Below, piece after piece: positions 8,185 through 17,035 of a DNA stretch of 64,000 nt (position 1 is its first letter; the number at the start of each line of letters is the position of its first letter). The notes beneath the pieces were generated by a model, which was given only the letters and a program-made list of their open reading frames with translations, searched no databases and had not been told where the DNA came from. The position numbers and the translations under genes were made by a program. The DNA is from Verrucomicrobia bacterium UBA3761 (lineage in GTDB: Bacteria > Verrucomicrobiota > Kiritimatiellia > RFP12 > UBA1067). The stretch spans positions 6,373 through 70,372 of the forward strand of contig DFGB01000045.1 in the NCBI GenBank assembly GCA_002371135.1, written 5' to 3'.

Positions 8185-9261
8185 TCACTTGTTGGAACCG
8201 AAGGGGCTTGTCTTCTTCATCAGCTGCGCGAACTTGAGCGCGTCGGCGGCGGCGTCGAGCGTGAAAGGATACGGGGCCGCGGTGCGGACCGTCTCGTAGA
8301 TATTCCGCCAGAACGCGCTCTGGCCGTATTCCGTGTGCTTCGAGAGTTCCACGTCGAGTTCGACCACCGGGACGTCCTCGTGCATGTCGTCCATCGAAGG
8401 GGTGCGGACGCTCGAGCGGCGGCGCGGGAATTTGAACTCCGGGTCGATGATGCAGAGCTTGCCTGTGCGCTGTCCGGGGTATACGCGGAATTCGCCGCCC
8501 TCGCCGACGAGGCGGTACGACGGCGAACGGTTGCCGGGCAGCACCGCGCCATTGAATTCTATTTCCGCGGAAATCTGCTCGCGCGTCTTCAGGTTGACGA
8601 GCGCGTAATCCTCCGCGTCGCCGAGGGACGCGACGCGCTTGAGCTCGCTCCACATCTGCACCGGCGGCAGGGGCAGGAGTTTCAAGGCGCGCATGATGAG
8701 GTCGGGCATCGCATAATACGCCGCGCCCCCGCCGAGACGCTTCACGGTGAGCCAATCGTCGCGGCGGATGAAATCTTCCTGCTTGATGCAGATGCGGTGG
8801 ATTTCGCCGAGGCGCGGGTCTTCCATCTCCTGGCGTGCGAGAAGATAGTCCGGGTCGAACATCCCGCGGTGCATGACCATGAGACGGTTCTTCGCCTTCT
8901 GAGCCGCGCCGCGGATGAACTGCACTTCGTCCATCGTCAGCGCAAACGGCGTTTCGACGAGCGTCCAGAAGCCGCGGTCGAGGCTGGCCATCACGTGCGC
9001 GGCGTGGTCGGTGGAGCACGAGGCGATGTCGACGAGATCGATATCGCGCTCGTCGAGCATGTCCTGGAACTGCCTGAACATCTTGCAGTCGGGGAAATCG
9101 GCGGCGACGATGTCGCGCCGCTCTTTGAGAAGGTCGCACGCCGCCACGACCTTGAAGAGGCCCGGATGCTCGCGGAAGACGCTGTAGTGATCCGCGAACA
9201 TGGCCCGGCCAAGACCCATGAGCGCGACGCGGACCGGCGGGCGGTGGTATTCAGTGCTCAT
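8185..9261 (-). CDS. Gfo/Idh/MocA-family oxidoreductase
   Basis: This 358-residue NAD(P)-dependent sugar or cyclitol dehydrogenase-like protein has an N-terminal Rossmann fold (VALMGLGRAMFADHY, residues 12-26) and a C-terminal alpha/beta substrate domain. The family's EKP motif, whose lysine helps bind substrate and cofactor, reads E103-T104-P105 here, so the lysine is lost. This suggests altered chemistry or a non-catalytic role. The start overlaps the nrdR stop by 4 nt (ATGA), showing translational coupling. The substrate is unknown. Confidence 0.88.
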   Translation of the reverse strand: MSTEYHRPPVRVALMGLGRAMFADHYSVFREHPGLFKVVAACDLLKERRDIVAADFPDCKMFRQFQDMLDERDIDLVDIASCSTDHAAHVMASLDRGFWTLVETPFALTMDEVQFIRGAAQKAKNRLMVMHRGMFDPDYLLARQEMEDPRLGEIHRICIKQEDFIRRDDWLTVKRLGGGAAYYAMPDLIMRALKLLPLPPVQMWSELKRVASLGDAEDYALVNLKTREQISAEIEFNGAVLPGNRSPSYRLVGEGGEFRVYPGQRTGKLCIIDPEFKFPRRRSSVRTPSMDDMHEDVPVVELDVELSKHTEYGQSAFWRNIYETVRTAAPYPFTLDAAADALKFAQLMKKTSPFGSNK

Positions 9262-9701
9262 CTTTTCACGATCTCCGTTATTGCGGAAAGAAACTGCGCT
9301 ACATCAGTGAATTTCCTGTAGACGCTGGCGAAGCGTATGTAGGCGACATCATCGACGGCGTGGAGCTCGTCCATCACGAGCTCGGCGATCTTGTCGCTCG
9401 AAACCTCTCCGGCATCGAGCGCGAAGACCACGTTGTCGATCATCGTCCTGATCTGCTCGTCGCTGATCGGGCGTTTGCCGCAGGCGCGGCGAATGGCGCG
9501 GTCGAGCTTTTGGCGGTCGAACTCCTCGCGGGTGCCGTCGCGCTTGACTACGAGCACTTCCGCGCCGTCTATTTCTTCATATGTGGTGAAGCGATTGCCG
9601 CATACCGAGCATTCCCGGCGGCGGCGAATTGCGGCGCCTTCGCGCAAAGTGCGCGAATCGACGACTTTGTCGTTGTCGGCTCCGCATTTAGGGCACTTCA
9701 C
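9258..9701 (-). CDS. nrdR: Transcriptional repressor NrdR
   Basis: NrdR is the zinc-ribbon/ATP-cone repressor of ribonucleotide reductase operons. I place the start at the GTG at 9701, because AAGGAG sits 8 nt upstream and the protein then begins VKCPKCG, with zinc cysteines at 3, 6, 31 and 34 as in E. coli NrdR. The length is 147 residues, against about 149 usually. A longer frame reading to 9797 would put an arginine-rich stretch in front and is not credible. The ATP-cone (residues ~48-138) is intact. The GTG overlaps the TGA of rnfE by 4 nt (GTGA), and the stop overlaps the next gene by 4 nt. No ribonucleotide reductase gene is in the window. Confidence 0.95.
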   Translation of the reverse strand: MKCPKCGADNDKVVDSRTLREGAAIRRRRECSVCGNRFTTYEEIDGAEVLVVKRDGTREEFDRQKLDRAIRRACGKRPISDEQIRTMIDNVVFALDAGEVSSDKIAELVMDELHAVDDVAYIRFASVYRKFTDVAQFLSAITEIVKR

Positions 9702-10387
9702 TCTTTTTTCTCCTTCCCGTTGGGGCACATCGTGCAATGGCGGCAATCGAGATTGACCGGGAGCGGCGCGGGGGCGCCGTGGCGCCGCGCGTTCCATTCA
9801 GAAAACGCGTTGATGCCCGCGAGCAGAAGCCCGAGCGTGATGAAGCCGCCGGCGGGGAGTATCGCGAGCGTCACGGGTCCGGGGTTGATGCCCTTGACGG
9901 CGAGGTCGCCCCAGATCGTGAGCGTCCCCGCGCCGGCAATCTCCCTCACCGCCGCGATGAGCGCGAGCGCGAGCGTGAAGCCGATGCCCGAGCCTATCCC
10001 GTCCGCGATCGAATCGACCACCCCGTTGCGGCTCGCGAACGCCTCCGCGCGCCCGAGGATGATGCAGTTGACGACGATGAGCGGGATGAAGATGCCGAGC
10101 GACTCGGAGAGTTCCGGCAGATACGCCTTCATGAGAAGATCGATCGCCGTCACGAACGTCGCGATGATCACGATATAACAGGGAATATGCACTGCGGGCG
10201 GTATGACTTTCCTCAGCGCGGAAACGAGCGCGTTCGAGCAGACGAGCACGAACGTGGCGGCCATTCCCATGCCGAGCGCATTCTCCAGACTCGTCGTCAC
10301 CGCAAGCGTCGGGCACATGCCGAGGACCAGCCTGAAGATCGGATTGTTCTTGAAAATACCGTTCCAAAGTGTGAGCCAAGTTTTCAT
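9698..10387 (-). CDS. rnfE: Rnf/Rsx electron-transport complex subunit E
   Basis: This 229-residue membrane protein has six predicted hydrophobic segments. It is a core subunit of the ferredoxin:NAD+ oxidoreductase (Rnf) that pumps sodium or protons, or of its Rsx form that reduces SoxR. The conserved N-terminus (NPIFRLVLGMCPTLAVT) and the block IPLIVVNCIILGRAEAFAS are diagnostic of RnfE/RsxE. The C-terminus carries a short extra tail with three cysteines (DCRHCTMCPNG) that could bind a metal or cluster. RnfA, B, C, D and G are not adjacent: upstream is a repeat cluster and downstream is nrdR. It is the first gene of a tightly coupled operon. Confidence 0.93.
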   Translation of the reverse strand: MKTWLTLWNGIFKNNPIFRLVLGMCPTLAVTTSLENALGMGMAATFVLVCSNALVSALRKVIPPAVHIPCYIVIIATFVTAIDLLMKAYLPELSESLGIFIPLIVVNCIILGRAEAFASRNGVVDSIADGIGSGIGFTLALALIAAVREIAGAGTLTIWGDLAVKGINPGPVTLAILPAGGFITLGLLLAGINAFSEWNARRHGAPAPLPVNLDCRHCTMCPNGKEKKE

Positions 10388-10460
10388 AACACTTGTATTA
10401 TACAGTTTTCCGCCGAAAAAAGCAAGTGCGAAATGTTAGTTTGGAATAATGCGCGAGTGG

Positions 10461-10690
10461 GCGCTTGAACGTCAAGGAGGCGCGGCTTCAGCCGCGCCAC
10501 GCTCGTTGTCGTCGCTAGGACGTGGCGCTCGGACGTGGCGCGGCTAAAGCCGCACCTCCTTGGCGCTAGGGCCGCGCACGAGGGGGCGCGAGGGGGGCGC
10601 TTGAACGTCAAGGAGGCGCGGCTTTAGCCGCGCCACGCTCGTTGTCGTCGCTCGGGCGTGGCGCTAGGGCCGCGCGCGAGGGGGCCGCGC
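10461..10690. repeat. Composite palindromic repeat, copy 2, with a 56-bp direct repeat
   Basis: The gap 10388-10768 has no gene. Two copies of a 56-bp unit lie at 10461-10516 and 10597-10652 with one mismatch. Each opens GCGCTTGAACGTCAAGGAGG and contains the palindrome GCGCGGCTTYAGCCGCGC. Between them runs the inverted partner CGCGGCTAAAGCCGCACC TCCTTGGCG, so the first unit can form a terminal-inverted-repeat element with an inner ~60 bp. Confidence 0.8.
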
Positions 10691-10696
10691 TCAAAC

Positions 10697-10737
10697 ACAA
10701 AAAGCGCACTGGCGGGAAAGAGAGAGGAACCCGCCAG
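10697..10737 (-). terminator. Rho-independent terminator of the 10769-11797 gene
   Basis: A perfect 8-bp stem (CTGGCGGG, 10709-10716, with CCCGCCAG, 10730-10737) is followed on the minus strand by a T-rich tract (10699-10703). Confidence 0.75.
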
Positions 10738-10768
10738 GCGCAAAAGGGTGTTCTTATGTGTTTTCGCG

Positions 10769-11797
10769 CTAGCGCGAAACGCTAAAGTAGAGCGTGCCGG
10801 TGCCGGAGCCAGAGAAGCTCAGCGGAACGGTCACTTTGTTCGTGTCGCCTTCCTTGGTGGCGGTGGATGCCTTCGCAACTGTGCTAATAGCGTTGGGGGC
10901 GCTGCCGTACTTGATCGTGTAGGTATTGGCGGGCCAGGAGCCGGGGAAGGAAAGCGTGACGGCTTTGTCGGTCACTTGCGCCTGGGTGACGCTGAATGTC
11001 GCGCCACTGGTCGGCTCGACGCCGGCAAGATATGCCTTAAGGTATGTGAGAGTGGAGTTGGGAATAGTAGCGGTCGCGACATTCTCGGCGGATTTACCAG
11101 TCTTCGTCAAATATGCATTGGGCACTGCGACACCGTCAACCGTAGTCGCCACTGGATCGCCGTTCGCATCGACCTGCGCATACACGTCGAGAGCGTTATT
11201 GGCATCGTTCTTGACAACGAAATCGTCGATGGACGAAGTGCCGATGGCCTTGACGCTTGTAATGGTGGTCGCGGAAGAATTAGCGAGGTAATACGTAGCC
11301 GGCTTGATGGTGCCGTTCACCGCGAGCTGGAACGACTTGGGCGTGGCCGTGTAGTCAATCGCGACCGTGATGCGCACCCATGCATCCGCATCATACACCG
11401 TATCATCAATAGTAGTGAACGCGGCAGTGCCGTCAGCGGTCGGCTTGCAGTAGATTTGCAGCTTGCGATCAGGGGCGACGGCGATTGCGAAGAGAGCATC
11501 ATTGTTGATCGAGTAGGTCGAAGGCTCATCCTCGAGCGCCGCGATCTTACACATCATGTCGATGATATTAGCGCCAGATTCGCCGCTAATCGTGCGCGTT
11601 GCCGAGCCTTCGAACGCGAGGAATTTGGTATGAGCGGCCGTCGTGGGAAGAATCGCCGACGAAGATGTATACGTCTCCGCCTTGATCTCGCCGCCGGTCC
11701 ATGCGTTGCTCTCCTCGAACGTGTCGACGATTGTCGCGAACAACGGGAGGGTTGCGCCTGCTGCAACCGCTACTGCCATTATCGCTGTCTTTTTCAT
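10769..11797 (-). CDS. Secreted protein with a concanavalin-like region
   Basis: This 342-residue exported protein has a clear signal peptide (MKKTAIMAVAVAAGATLPLFA) and AGGAG just before the start. I do not recognise a catalytic family. Residues ~25-190 look like a LamG/concanavalin-type beta sandwich (alternating beta strands, FESNAW, DDTVYDADAWVRITVAIDY, SIDDFVV). A similar stretch with the same VYENGDWVRVSFKL / QLDDVI pattern is in the C-terminal half of the neighbouring larger protein. The last ~70 residues resemble a small Ig-like/fibronectin module. The AYLTKTGKS...LKAYLAGVEP phrase also has a counterpart in the neighbour (YLAGLDPE). It lies 24 nt after that gene, so the two are likely cotranscribed and related by partial duplication. 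Confidence 0.8.
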   Translation of the reverse strand: MKKTAIMAVAVAAGATLPLFATIVDTFEESNAWTGGEIKAETYTSSSAILPTTAAHTKFLAFEGSATRTISGESGANIIDMMCKIAALEDEPSTYSINNDALFAIAVAPDRKLQIYCKPTADGTAAFTTIDDTVYDADAWVRITVAIDYTATPKSFQLAVNGTIKPATYYLANSSATTITSVKAIGTSSIDDFVVKNDANNALDVYAQVDANGDPVATTVDGVAVPNAYLTKTGKSAENVATATIPNSTLTYLKAYLAGVEPTSGATFSVTQAQVTDKAVTLSFPGSWPANTYTIKYGSAPNAISTVAKASTATKEGDTNKVTVPLSFSGSGTGTLYFSVSR

Positions 11798-11821
11798 TTT
11801 TCTTCTCCTCTCTTGTTGGTT

Positions 11822-14140
11822 TTACAAATCGTTTATGCGGGTGACGTAAAAGCCTTTTTCACCGTCGATCGGCTCGAGGCTCGTCCATACGGTCGTGTAG
11901 TTCTCTTCATCGACCTCAACCTCGCCCGCGACAGGAATTTCCTCGCCGCCGAGTTCCTCCATGCGGCAGACGCGATATGTGGAGCCGGTCCTGTCGATGC
12001 CGTTGAAGACGAGTTCGAGGCGGCCATCGTCGAGAATCCTCATGCCGGTGAAGTTGAAGGGCTCGTCGACTTCCGGGTCGAGGCCGGCGAGGTAGACGTC
12101 GCCAATCGTGTAGCCGAGGGCGCGGAGGCGCGAGAGCGTGGCAGGGGCGTTGGGGTCGAGGCCGAAGCCGCTGGAGCGCAGCCAGGCGACAGGGATGCCG
12201 TCGATCGTGGCGGCCGCCGTCTCCGGCTCGTAGCCTTCGACCGTCTTGATGACATCATCAAGCTGGACCGTGCCGTGGACGGAGAGGGACGCGATCTGGT
12301 TCCTGCCAGCCCTGCAAGGATACCACGCACCCGGCGAGACGGGGTTCAAAGGCGAATGGACGCCGGAGGCGGTTTTGCAGGATTCGCCGTCGAGGCGCGG
12401 CTGGACGAACACATCTCCCGCGGCGTTCGCCATGAGCTTGAACGAGACTCTAACCCAGTCGCCGTTTTCGTAGACCGTGTCGGAGAGCCGCACCCAGCCA
12501 GCCTTGCACAGGAAGAGCATGTGCCCGTCGTCGGCGCACATGAGAGCGCAGATGGAATCGTCGGCGTCGGAATCGTCCTCGTCGGGCTGACGCCTGCGCA
12601 CCGTGAGCATCATCTCCACCATGTCGTTGCCGTTCGTGGTGCACGGGAAATCGCACGCGGCGAGGGTCTCGACGTCGAGGACCTGCGTGTGCGGATCGCG
12701 GAGCATGGGCGTAGACAGCGCGGGGGTTTGGCGCGCGACGACCTCGCCGTCGCCGGTCCAGCGCCCGACTTCCCCATCCGCGACATCCGCGCCGGCGGGA
12801 TACGACTCGAAATTGTCGGCGAAATCGATTGGCGTCTCCACCGTCTCGCCTTCGGTCAGCACCCACTCGAACGTCGCATCTTCCGATACGGCGAACGAAG
12901 CGAGCGAACCGGAGCCCGTCGCCGCGCCGCATTCCCACGCGACATTCGTGCACACCGCCATGTTGTTCGTGTAGCAGGAGGCGTATTCGACGCCATCAAG
13001 CACGACATCCACCGTCGCGCCGCCGGTGTACCTGTACGGTCCGCCGGAGATGCTCGCTACGCCGCATCCCGGCGCCTCGAAATCTAGCGTCCGCACGTCG
13101 ATGCCGGTGAGCTTCATGGTCATCACCTTCTCAGTGCAATTCCCGCCGTCGGCTATGAGCACCAGCGTCACGGAGCCATCGTCAAGCCGAGGGCCGAGGC
13201 ATATGCCTTCGTAGTTGGCCCAGCCAACATCCTCATCGAAAATCGCTCTCTTCTTGACTGGTGTATACTCGGCGTCCTTGAGCGAAGCAAACCCCGATAT
13301 ATCCGTCGCACCGACAGGCAAAACTTCGTATATACGCGTATAAAAAGTCGCGCCCCAGAAGTCGACGCCCCACAATGTCCTTTCAAGGACGAGAAGCGTT
13401 CCATCCGGCAAGGCCACCAACCCAGAAACGCCGCTCCGCCCTTGCGTTTTCCCGTTATAAACCCACGGATCGGTGCCTATCTTTTCCGTAAGATACGCCC
13501 ACTGGCCCTTGGCAGTCCAATTATCCGCAGGGCTTTGGCGGGTGAAGCGAGTGAGCCGCACGACCGAACCTGCGGTTTTCGTCGAATTGGTGCCGTCGAC
13601 TTTCAACGCCTCTTCGTTCGCGGTCCACATCGTTTTGCCGTCGCCGGAAATCGTCAACGCCTCCAACGAGAAATTCCCGTAGTAGTTTTTCTGGATGGCG
13701 GGGACTGGGGCGGAGCGCGTCATTTCGCCGGTGGTAGGATCGAACTCGCGAATCAAGGCGTTCTTCTCCTGGGAAATCCAGACGTTGCCGGATGCGGGGT
13801 CGTATGCACAGCCCTCCATGTCATCTGATGACTCCATGACCACCCCTGCGCCGATTGTTATGTTGGTCTTCGCGAGCGAGCCGTCGGAAAGATTGATATC
13901 GAGCTTCAGAGGATACAATTTGTTATCGTTGTCGTCGACGGCGTAGAAAAGGTTGCCGCCGGCCCATGTGACGCCGCTGATCTGCTCCGCGCCGTATGTG
14001 CCGCTGGAAGGCCTCGTCGCCTCGCTGACCTTCACCGCCTTGAGCTCGGCGAAGGCGGAAAGGCATGCCGCACCGCAAATTGCGGCGGCAAACATGGTTG
14101 CAACGCCATTTCTGGCGTTAATATAGCAGGCAATGTTCAT
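11822..14140 (-). CDS. Secreted phytase-like beta-propeller protein with C-terminal LamG-like domain
   Basis: This 772-residue exported protein starts, in my choice, at the ATG at 14140, which gives the signal sequence MNIACYINARNGVATMFAAA and has GGGG just upstream. Reading further upstream would put 66 residues of repeat-derived sequence in front. Residues ~30-370 match the 'esterase-like activity of phytase' propeller (ISGVTWAGGNLFYAVDDND, MEGCAYDPASGNVWISQE, FSLEALTISGDGKTMW, GVSGLVALPDGTLLVLER, YEGICLGPRLDDGS). Residues ~490-680 form a beta-sandwich like the neighbouring 342-residue protein. The substrate is unknown: phosphate esters are suggested by the family name only. Confidence 0.8.
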   Translation of the reverse strand: MNIACYINARNGVATMFAAAICGAACLSAFAELKAVKVSEATRPSSGTYGAEQISGVTWAGGNLFYAVDDNDNKLYPLKLDINLSDGSLAKTNITIGAGVVMESSDDMEGCAYDPASGNVWISQEKNALIREFDPTTGEMTRSAPVPAIQKNYYGNFSLEALTISGDGKTMWTANEEALKVDGTNSTKTAGSVVRLTRFTRQSPADNWTAKGQWAYLTEKIGTDPWVYNGKTQGRSGVSGLVALPDGTLLVLERTLWGVDFWGATFYTRIYEVLPVGATDISGFASLKDAEYTPVKKRAIFDEDVGWANYEGICLGPRLDDGSVTLVLIADGGNCTEKVMTMKLTGIDVRTLDFEAPGCGVASISGGPYRYTGGATVDVVLDGVEYASCYTNNMAVCTNVAWECGAATGSGSLASFAVSEDATFEWVLTEGETVETPIDFADNFESYPAGADVADGEVGRWTGDGEVVARQTPALSTPMLRDPHTQVLDVETLAACDFPCTTNGNDMVEMMLTVRRRQPDEDDSDADDSICALMCADDGHMLFLCKAGWVRLSDTVYENGDWVRVSFKLMANAAGDVFVQPRLDGESCKTASGVHSPLNPVSPGAWYPCRAGRNQIASLSVHGTVQLDDVIKTVEGYEPETAAATIDGIPVAWLRSSGFGLDPNAPATLSRLRALGYTIGDVYLAGLDPEVDEPFNFTGMRILDDGRLELVFNGIDRTGSTYRVCRMEELGGEEIPVAGEVEVDEENYTTVWTSLEPIDGEKGFYVTRINDL

Positions 14141-14250
14141 ATATTCCCCAAGTCGACGTCGAATATTATAGCACATCGCACAACGACTTTCAACTCCCCC
14201 AATATTGCGTAGTTTCATTCCAAACTTGCATAATTCGCTCATACGGGAGG

Positions 14251-14371
14251 GGGAGTTGAAAAGTAAAAGGTTGAAAAGTTGAAAAGTAAAAAGCGCGGGA
14301 GGGCCACGCCGCTTTGGAGACAGAGCCGTGCGTTTCAACTTTTCAACTTTTCAACTCTTCAACTTTTCAAC
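14251..14371. repeat. Inverted word-hairpin (TTGAAAAG word)
   Basis: The left arm 14251-14292 iterates GTTGAAAAGT. The right arm 14332-14371 iterates the complement (TTTCAACTTTTCAAC). The loop 14293-14331 is GC-rich. The last seven codons and the stop of the transporter gene (MVEKLKS) are encoded by the right arm. Confidence 0.8.
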
Positions 14372-15331
14372 CATCTCTTCTCGGGCCCGCCGGGCGACGA
14401 GAAGGTTGAACACGCCTGCCATGAGCGCGCCGGAGATGGAGTGCCAGACGCAAGAGACGGCGGAGGCGACAGCGGCCTCGGGCATCGCGGGGAAGTGGCG
14501 CGCGGCGAGCACCGTCGCAAGGCCCGCGTTCTGCATGCCGACTTCGATCGAAATAGTACGCTTCTTCGCATCGGAGAACCGCGCCGCGACGCCGGTCAGG
14601 TAGCCCAGCGCGTAGCCGAGGCCGTTGTGCAAAAGGACGCCCGCGAACACGAGCGCGCCGCTCGACGCGAAGCGCTCGCCCTGCGCCGAGACTACACCGC
14701 CCACGATCGCCGCGAGGGCCAGCACCGCCACGCCCGGCATCACTTTCATCGCTTCTCCGTATGCGCGCTTCTTGCCGTAGAGCGCGTTCAGCGCGAAACC
14801 GAGCGCCACGGGCGCGATAGTCACGTAGAGGATGCTCTTGAACATGCCCGCCGCGTCCACGTCCACGCTCTCGCCCGCGAGCCACATCATCAAAAGCGGC
14901 GTCATCACAGGCGCGAGAAGAGTCGAGACCGTCGTCATCCCGACGGAAAACGCGACGTCCCCCTTGCAAAGGAAGCTCATGATGTTCGAAGAAACCCCGC
15001 CCGGACAACACCCGACAAGGATGAGCCCCACTCCGACCGCCTTCGGCAGCCCCATCGCATGCACGAGAGTCCACGCGATGAGCGGCATGAGAGTATATTG
15101 CGCCGCCGCGCCGATTGCCATATCGAGCGGACGCGAGAGCAGGATGCGGAAGTCCTCGGCCTTGAGCGTCATGCCCATCGAGAGCATGATGACGCCGAGG
15201 ATCGCGGTCTGCGTATCGCCGCGCACCCACGCGAACGTGCCCGGCGCGAAGAACGTCGCGACCGCGACCGCTGTTATGAACGCCGGCGTCCACTTCGCCA
15301 GCCATGCCGATATCATTTGCAGTATTTTCAT
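14351..15331 (-). CDS. Bile acid:Na+ symporter family (BASS/SBF) transporter
   Basis: This 326-residue polytopic membrane protein of the BASS/SBF family couples sodium to uptake of an organic anion; several relatives carry pantoate, pyruvate or bile acids. About nine to ten hydrophobic segments are visible, with family blocks MLSMGMTLKAEDF, GCCPGGVSSNIMSFL and the crossover-region ISIEVGMQNAGLAT. I use the ATG at 15331 (MKILQMISAW), since the longer reading adds a hydrophilic leader overlapping the endonuclease stop. It lies 11 nt downstream of the AlwI-type gene but is GC-richer, so it is probably resident. Its C-terminal residues come from the flanking repeat arm. The substrate is unknown. 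Confidence 0.9.
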   Translation of the reverse strand: MKILQMISAWLAKWTPAFITAVAVATFFAPGTFAWVRGDTQTAILGVIMLSMGMTLKAEDFRILLSRPLDMAIGAAAQYTLMPLIAWTLVHAMGLPKAVGVGLILVGCCPGGVSSNIMSFLCKGDVAFSVGMTTVSTLLAPVMTPLLMMWLAGESVDVDAAGMFKSILYVTIAPVALGFALNALYGKKRAYGEAMKVMPGVAVLALAAIVGGVVSAQGERFASSGALVFAGVLLHNGLGYALGYLTGVAARFSDAKKRTISIEVGMQNAGLATVLAARHFPAMPEAAVASAVSCVWHSISGALMAGVFNLLVARRAREEMVEKLKS

Positions 15332-15342
15332 ATCAGGGCATT

Positions 15343-17034
15343 TCAAACGAGCCAATTCTCCGCCTTGCGGGAGATAGCATCGTACCACGCTTGCTCGTCT
15401 TCAGCCTCGCTTGCGACAGTCATCGAATATTCACAAAAAGCCCGGACTTTGGCTGGGCTTGGCACGTAGCCGCAATTCTTCGCCTGTGTCAGCATTCCCG
15501 CGAAGCGATCCAGCGTCAACGGTATCACAACAGACTTGCCGCCGTAATGTTTGATGGGAATCCGGTGCAGCCCATAGAAATGCGAAATGGAACTTGGATT
15601 TATTGTCGGCGCGACAAAAAGGCAATATGCCGGCTTGCCGGTCTTTGCCTTAATATCGCCAAGATGTCTGGCCACGGGCTCGCCTTCGGCATCATACTGC
15701 CTGTTGCCCGACATAAGTGTCACTTCAACCGTGACGGTGAAATCGCCATAGTCGCAAATGATGTCTGCATTGTTGCCTGGCGCGGTGGAAAGTGGATTGC
15801 CGGCATCGTCAAATGTGAAGTTGGCTTTTATATTGCCGCCATCCATCATGGTCATCGCACGCCAAGCGTTCCACTCAAGAGCAAGTGGCGGGTCGTAAAC
15901 ATATTTTGCTTTGATGTCTTTGAACACGCCAAGAATCTCATCGTATTTTGCAAACGACTTGAGCTCCGTGACCTGAGCGTCGATGACTGCGGCTCGCCGA
16001 GCCTCTTGTGCGTGTTTGATGCGTCGTTTGAGTTCATTCGCACTTTGCCTGCGCGCGTCAGACTCCGAATCGACAGCCCCGCTCCTTACAGCCTTCTTCA
16101 AAAGCGTTTTGCGGTCGTCTGTCAACAGTCTAGGCGCGTCTGCACAGTAAAGATGTTCACAATACGCCGCTTTGTCAACCACAAAAACCGGGTTTCGGTC
16201 GACAGTCCTCAGAATATACTCAACCTCGTCGCGCCGCGACTCGATGATTGAAATCGTCCGTCCCGGATTGCCAATCGTAACGAGACCTGTTGCGCGAAGA
16301 TAGCGTACGCAAGCATCGGCATAATCGCGCATATTGCCCGCCTTGGTCTTGATGAATTTTTCAAGACTTGTTTCATGCGACTCGCGTGTCCGAATGCATC
16401 CAGATGCAATTTCCTGCGCAAACATCGAAGAGACTATGCGCGAACGTTCGCTGCTCAAGAACTTTTTATATTGCCCCTTGCGCGCGACCTTCTCCACTCT
16501 GAACCGGCGAACGGCATCGACAATCGCATCGAAGTCGTGCCAGTCTGTCAGTTGCATGCCGAAGAGGCACAATTCATCAAATGCCAATCGCCCCAACGAA
16601 TGAACAAGCCGGAGAATCTCAAGGTATGGACGAACGCAAAACGTCCTTGCAATCTTCGGATTCGCGATGTGAAATGGCGATGGCAGCTGAAATTTAAGCA
16701 ACTGCCGCAAGAGGGCTTCTTCCGCTAAATCTCCATCAAGAAAATTCGCCCCGGCGGATGTAATCGATATTGGGTCGAGATTGACGAATCCCAGAGCCTT
16801 GGGACCGCGGGTTATGCGGTCTCTTGCGCTCAGAGCAGGGTCTTTCTGATTGTACTCGCCCTCAAATTCTGGAAGTTGGGCGAGACGTTTCATGAAAGAG
16901 GCTTGCAGCGTGGTGTTGGATACCCACCTCGCCCCTGCAAACTCGCGGACGAGCAATTCAATTTCCGGACGCATCTTGAATGGCGTCCTTGGCGATGTCA
17001 CGAAGAACAGCGAAGGGCTCTTGATTTTCGCCAT
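15343..17034 (-). CDS. AlwI-family type IIS restriction endonuclease
   Basis: This 563-residue protein matches the AlwI restriction endonuclease family (AlwI, and nickase relatives such as BstNBI). The opening FFVTSPRTPFKMRPEIELL, FEGEYNQKDPALSARDRITRGPKALGF and the C-terminal ALEWNAWRAMTMM are family-like. The probable nuclease core is NNADIICDYGDFTVTVEVTL near residues 415-435, a PD-(D/E)xK-like arrangement. The start at 17034 lies 1 nt after the methylase stop, so the two are translationally linked. The gene is visibly more AT-rich than its neighbours, which signals transfer. AlwI cuts next to GGATC; whether this enzyme keeps that site is not readable. Confidence 0.85.
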   Translation of the reverse strand: MAKIKSPSLFFVTSPRTPFKMRPEIELLVREFAGARWVSNTTLQASFMKRLAQLPEFEGEYNQKDPALSARDRITRGPKALGFVNLDPISITSAGANFLDGDLAEEALLRQLLKFQLPSPFHIANPKIARTFCVRPYLEILRLVHSLGRLAFDELCLFGMQLTDWHDFDAIVDAVRRFRVEKVARKGQYKKFLSSERSRIVSSMFAQEIASGCIRTRESHETSLEKFIKTKAGNMRDYADACVRYLRATGLVTIGNPGRTISIIESRRDEVEYILRTVDRNPVFVVDKAAYCEHLYCADAPRLLTDDRKTLLKKAVRSGAVDSESDARRQSANELKRRIKHAQEARRAAVIDAQVTELKSFAKYDEILGVFKDIKAKYVYDPPLALEWNAWRAMTMMDGGNIKANFTFDDAGNPLSTAPGNNADIICDYGDFTVTVEVTLMSGNRQYDAEGEPVARHLGDIKAKTGKPAYCLFVAPTINPSSISHFYGLHRIPIKHYGGKSVVIPLTLDRFAGMLTQAKNCGYVPSPAKVRAFCEYSMTVASEAEDEQAWYDAISRKAENWLV

Positions 17035-17035
17035 G

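Noticed and set aside
9702..9797. N-terminal extension of NrdR
   Set aside because: It lies inside rnfE, is arginine-rich, and a well-placed AAGGAG-GTG gives the standard NrdR length.
10658..13087. Plus-strand open frame of 809 codons
   Set aside because: It covers two well-supported secreted proteins on the minus strand and begins inside the repeat cluster; codon bias produces it.
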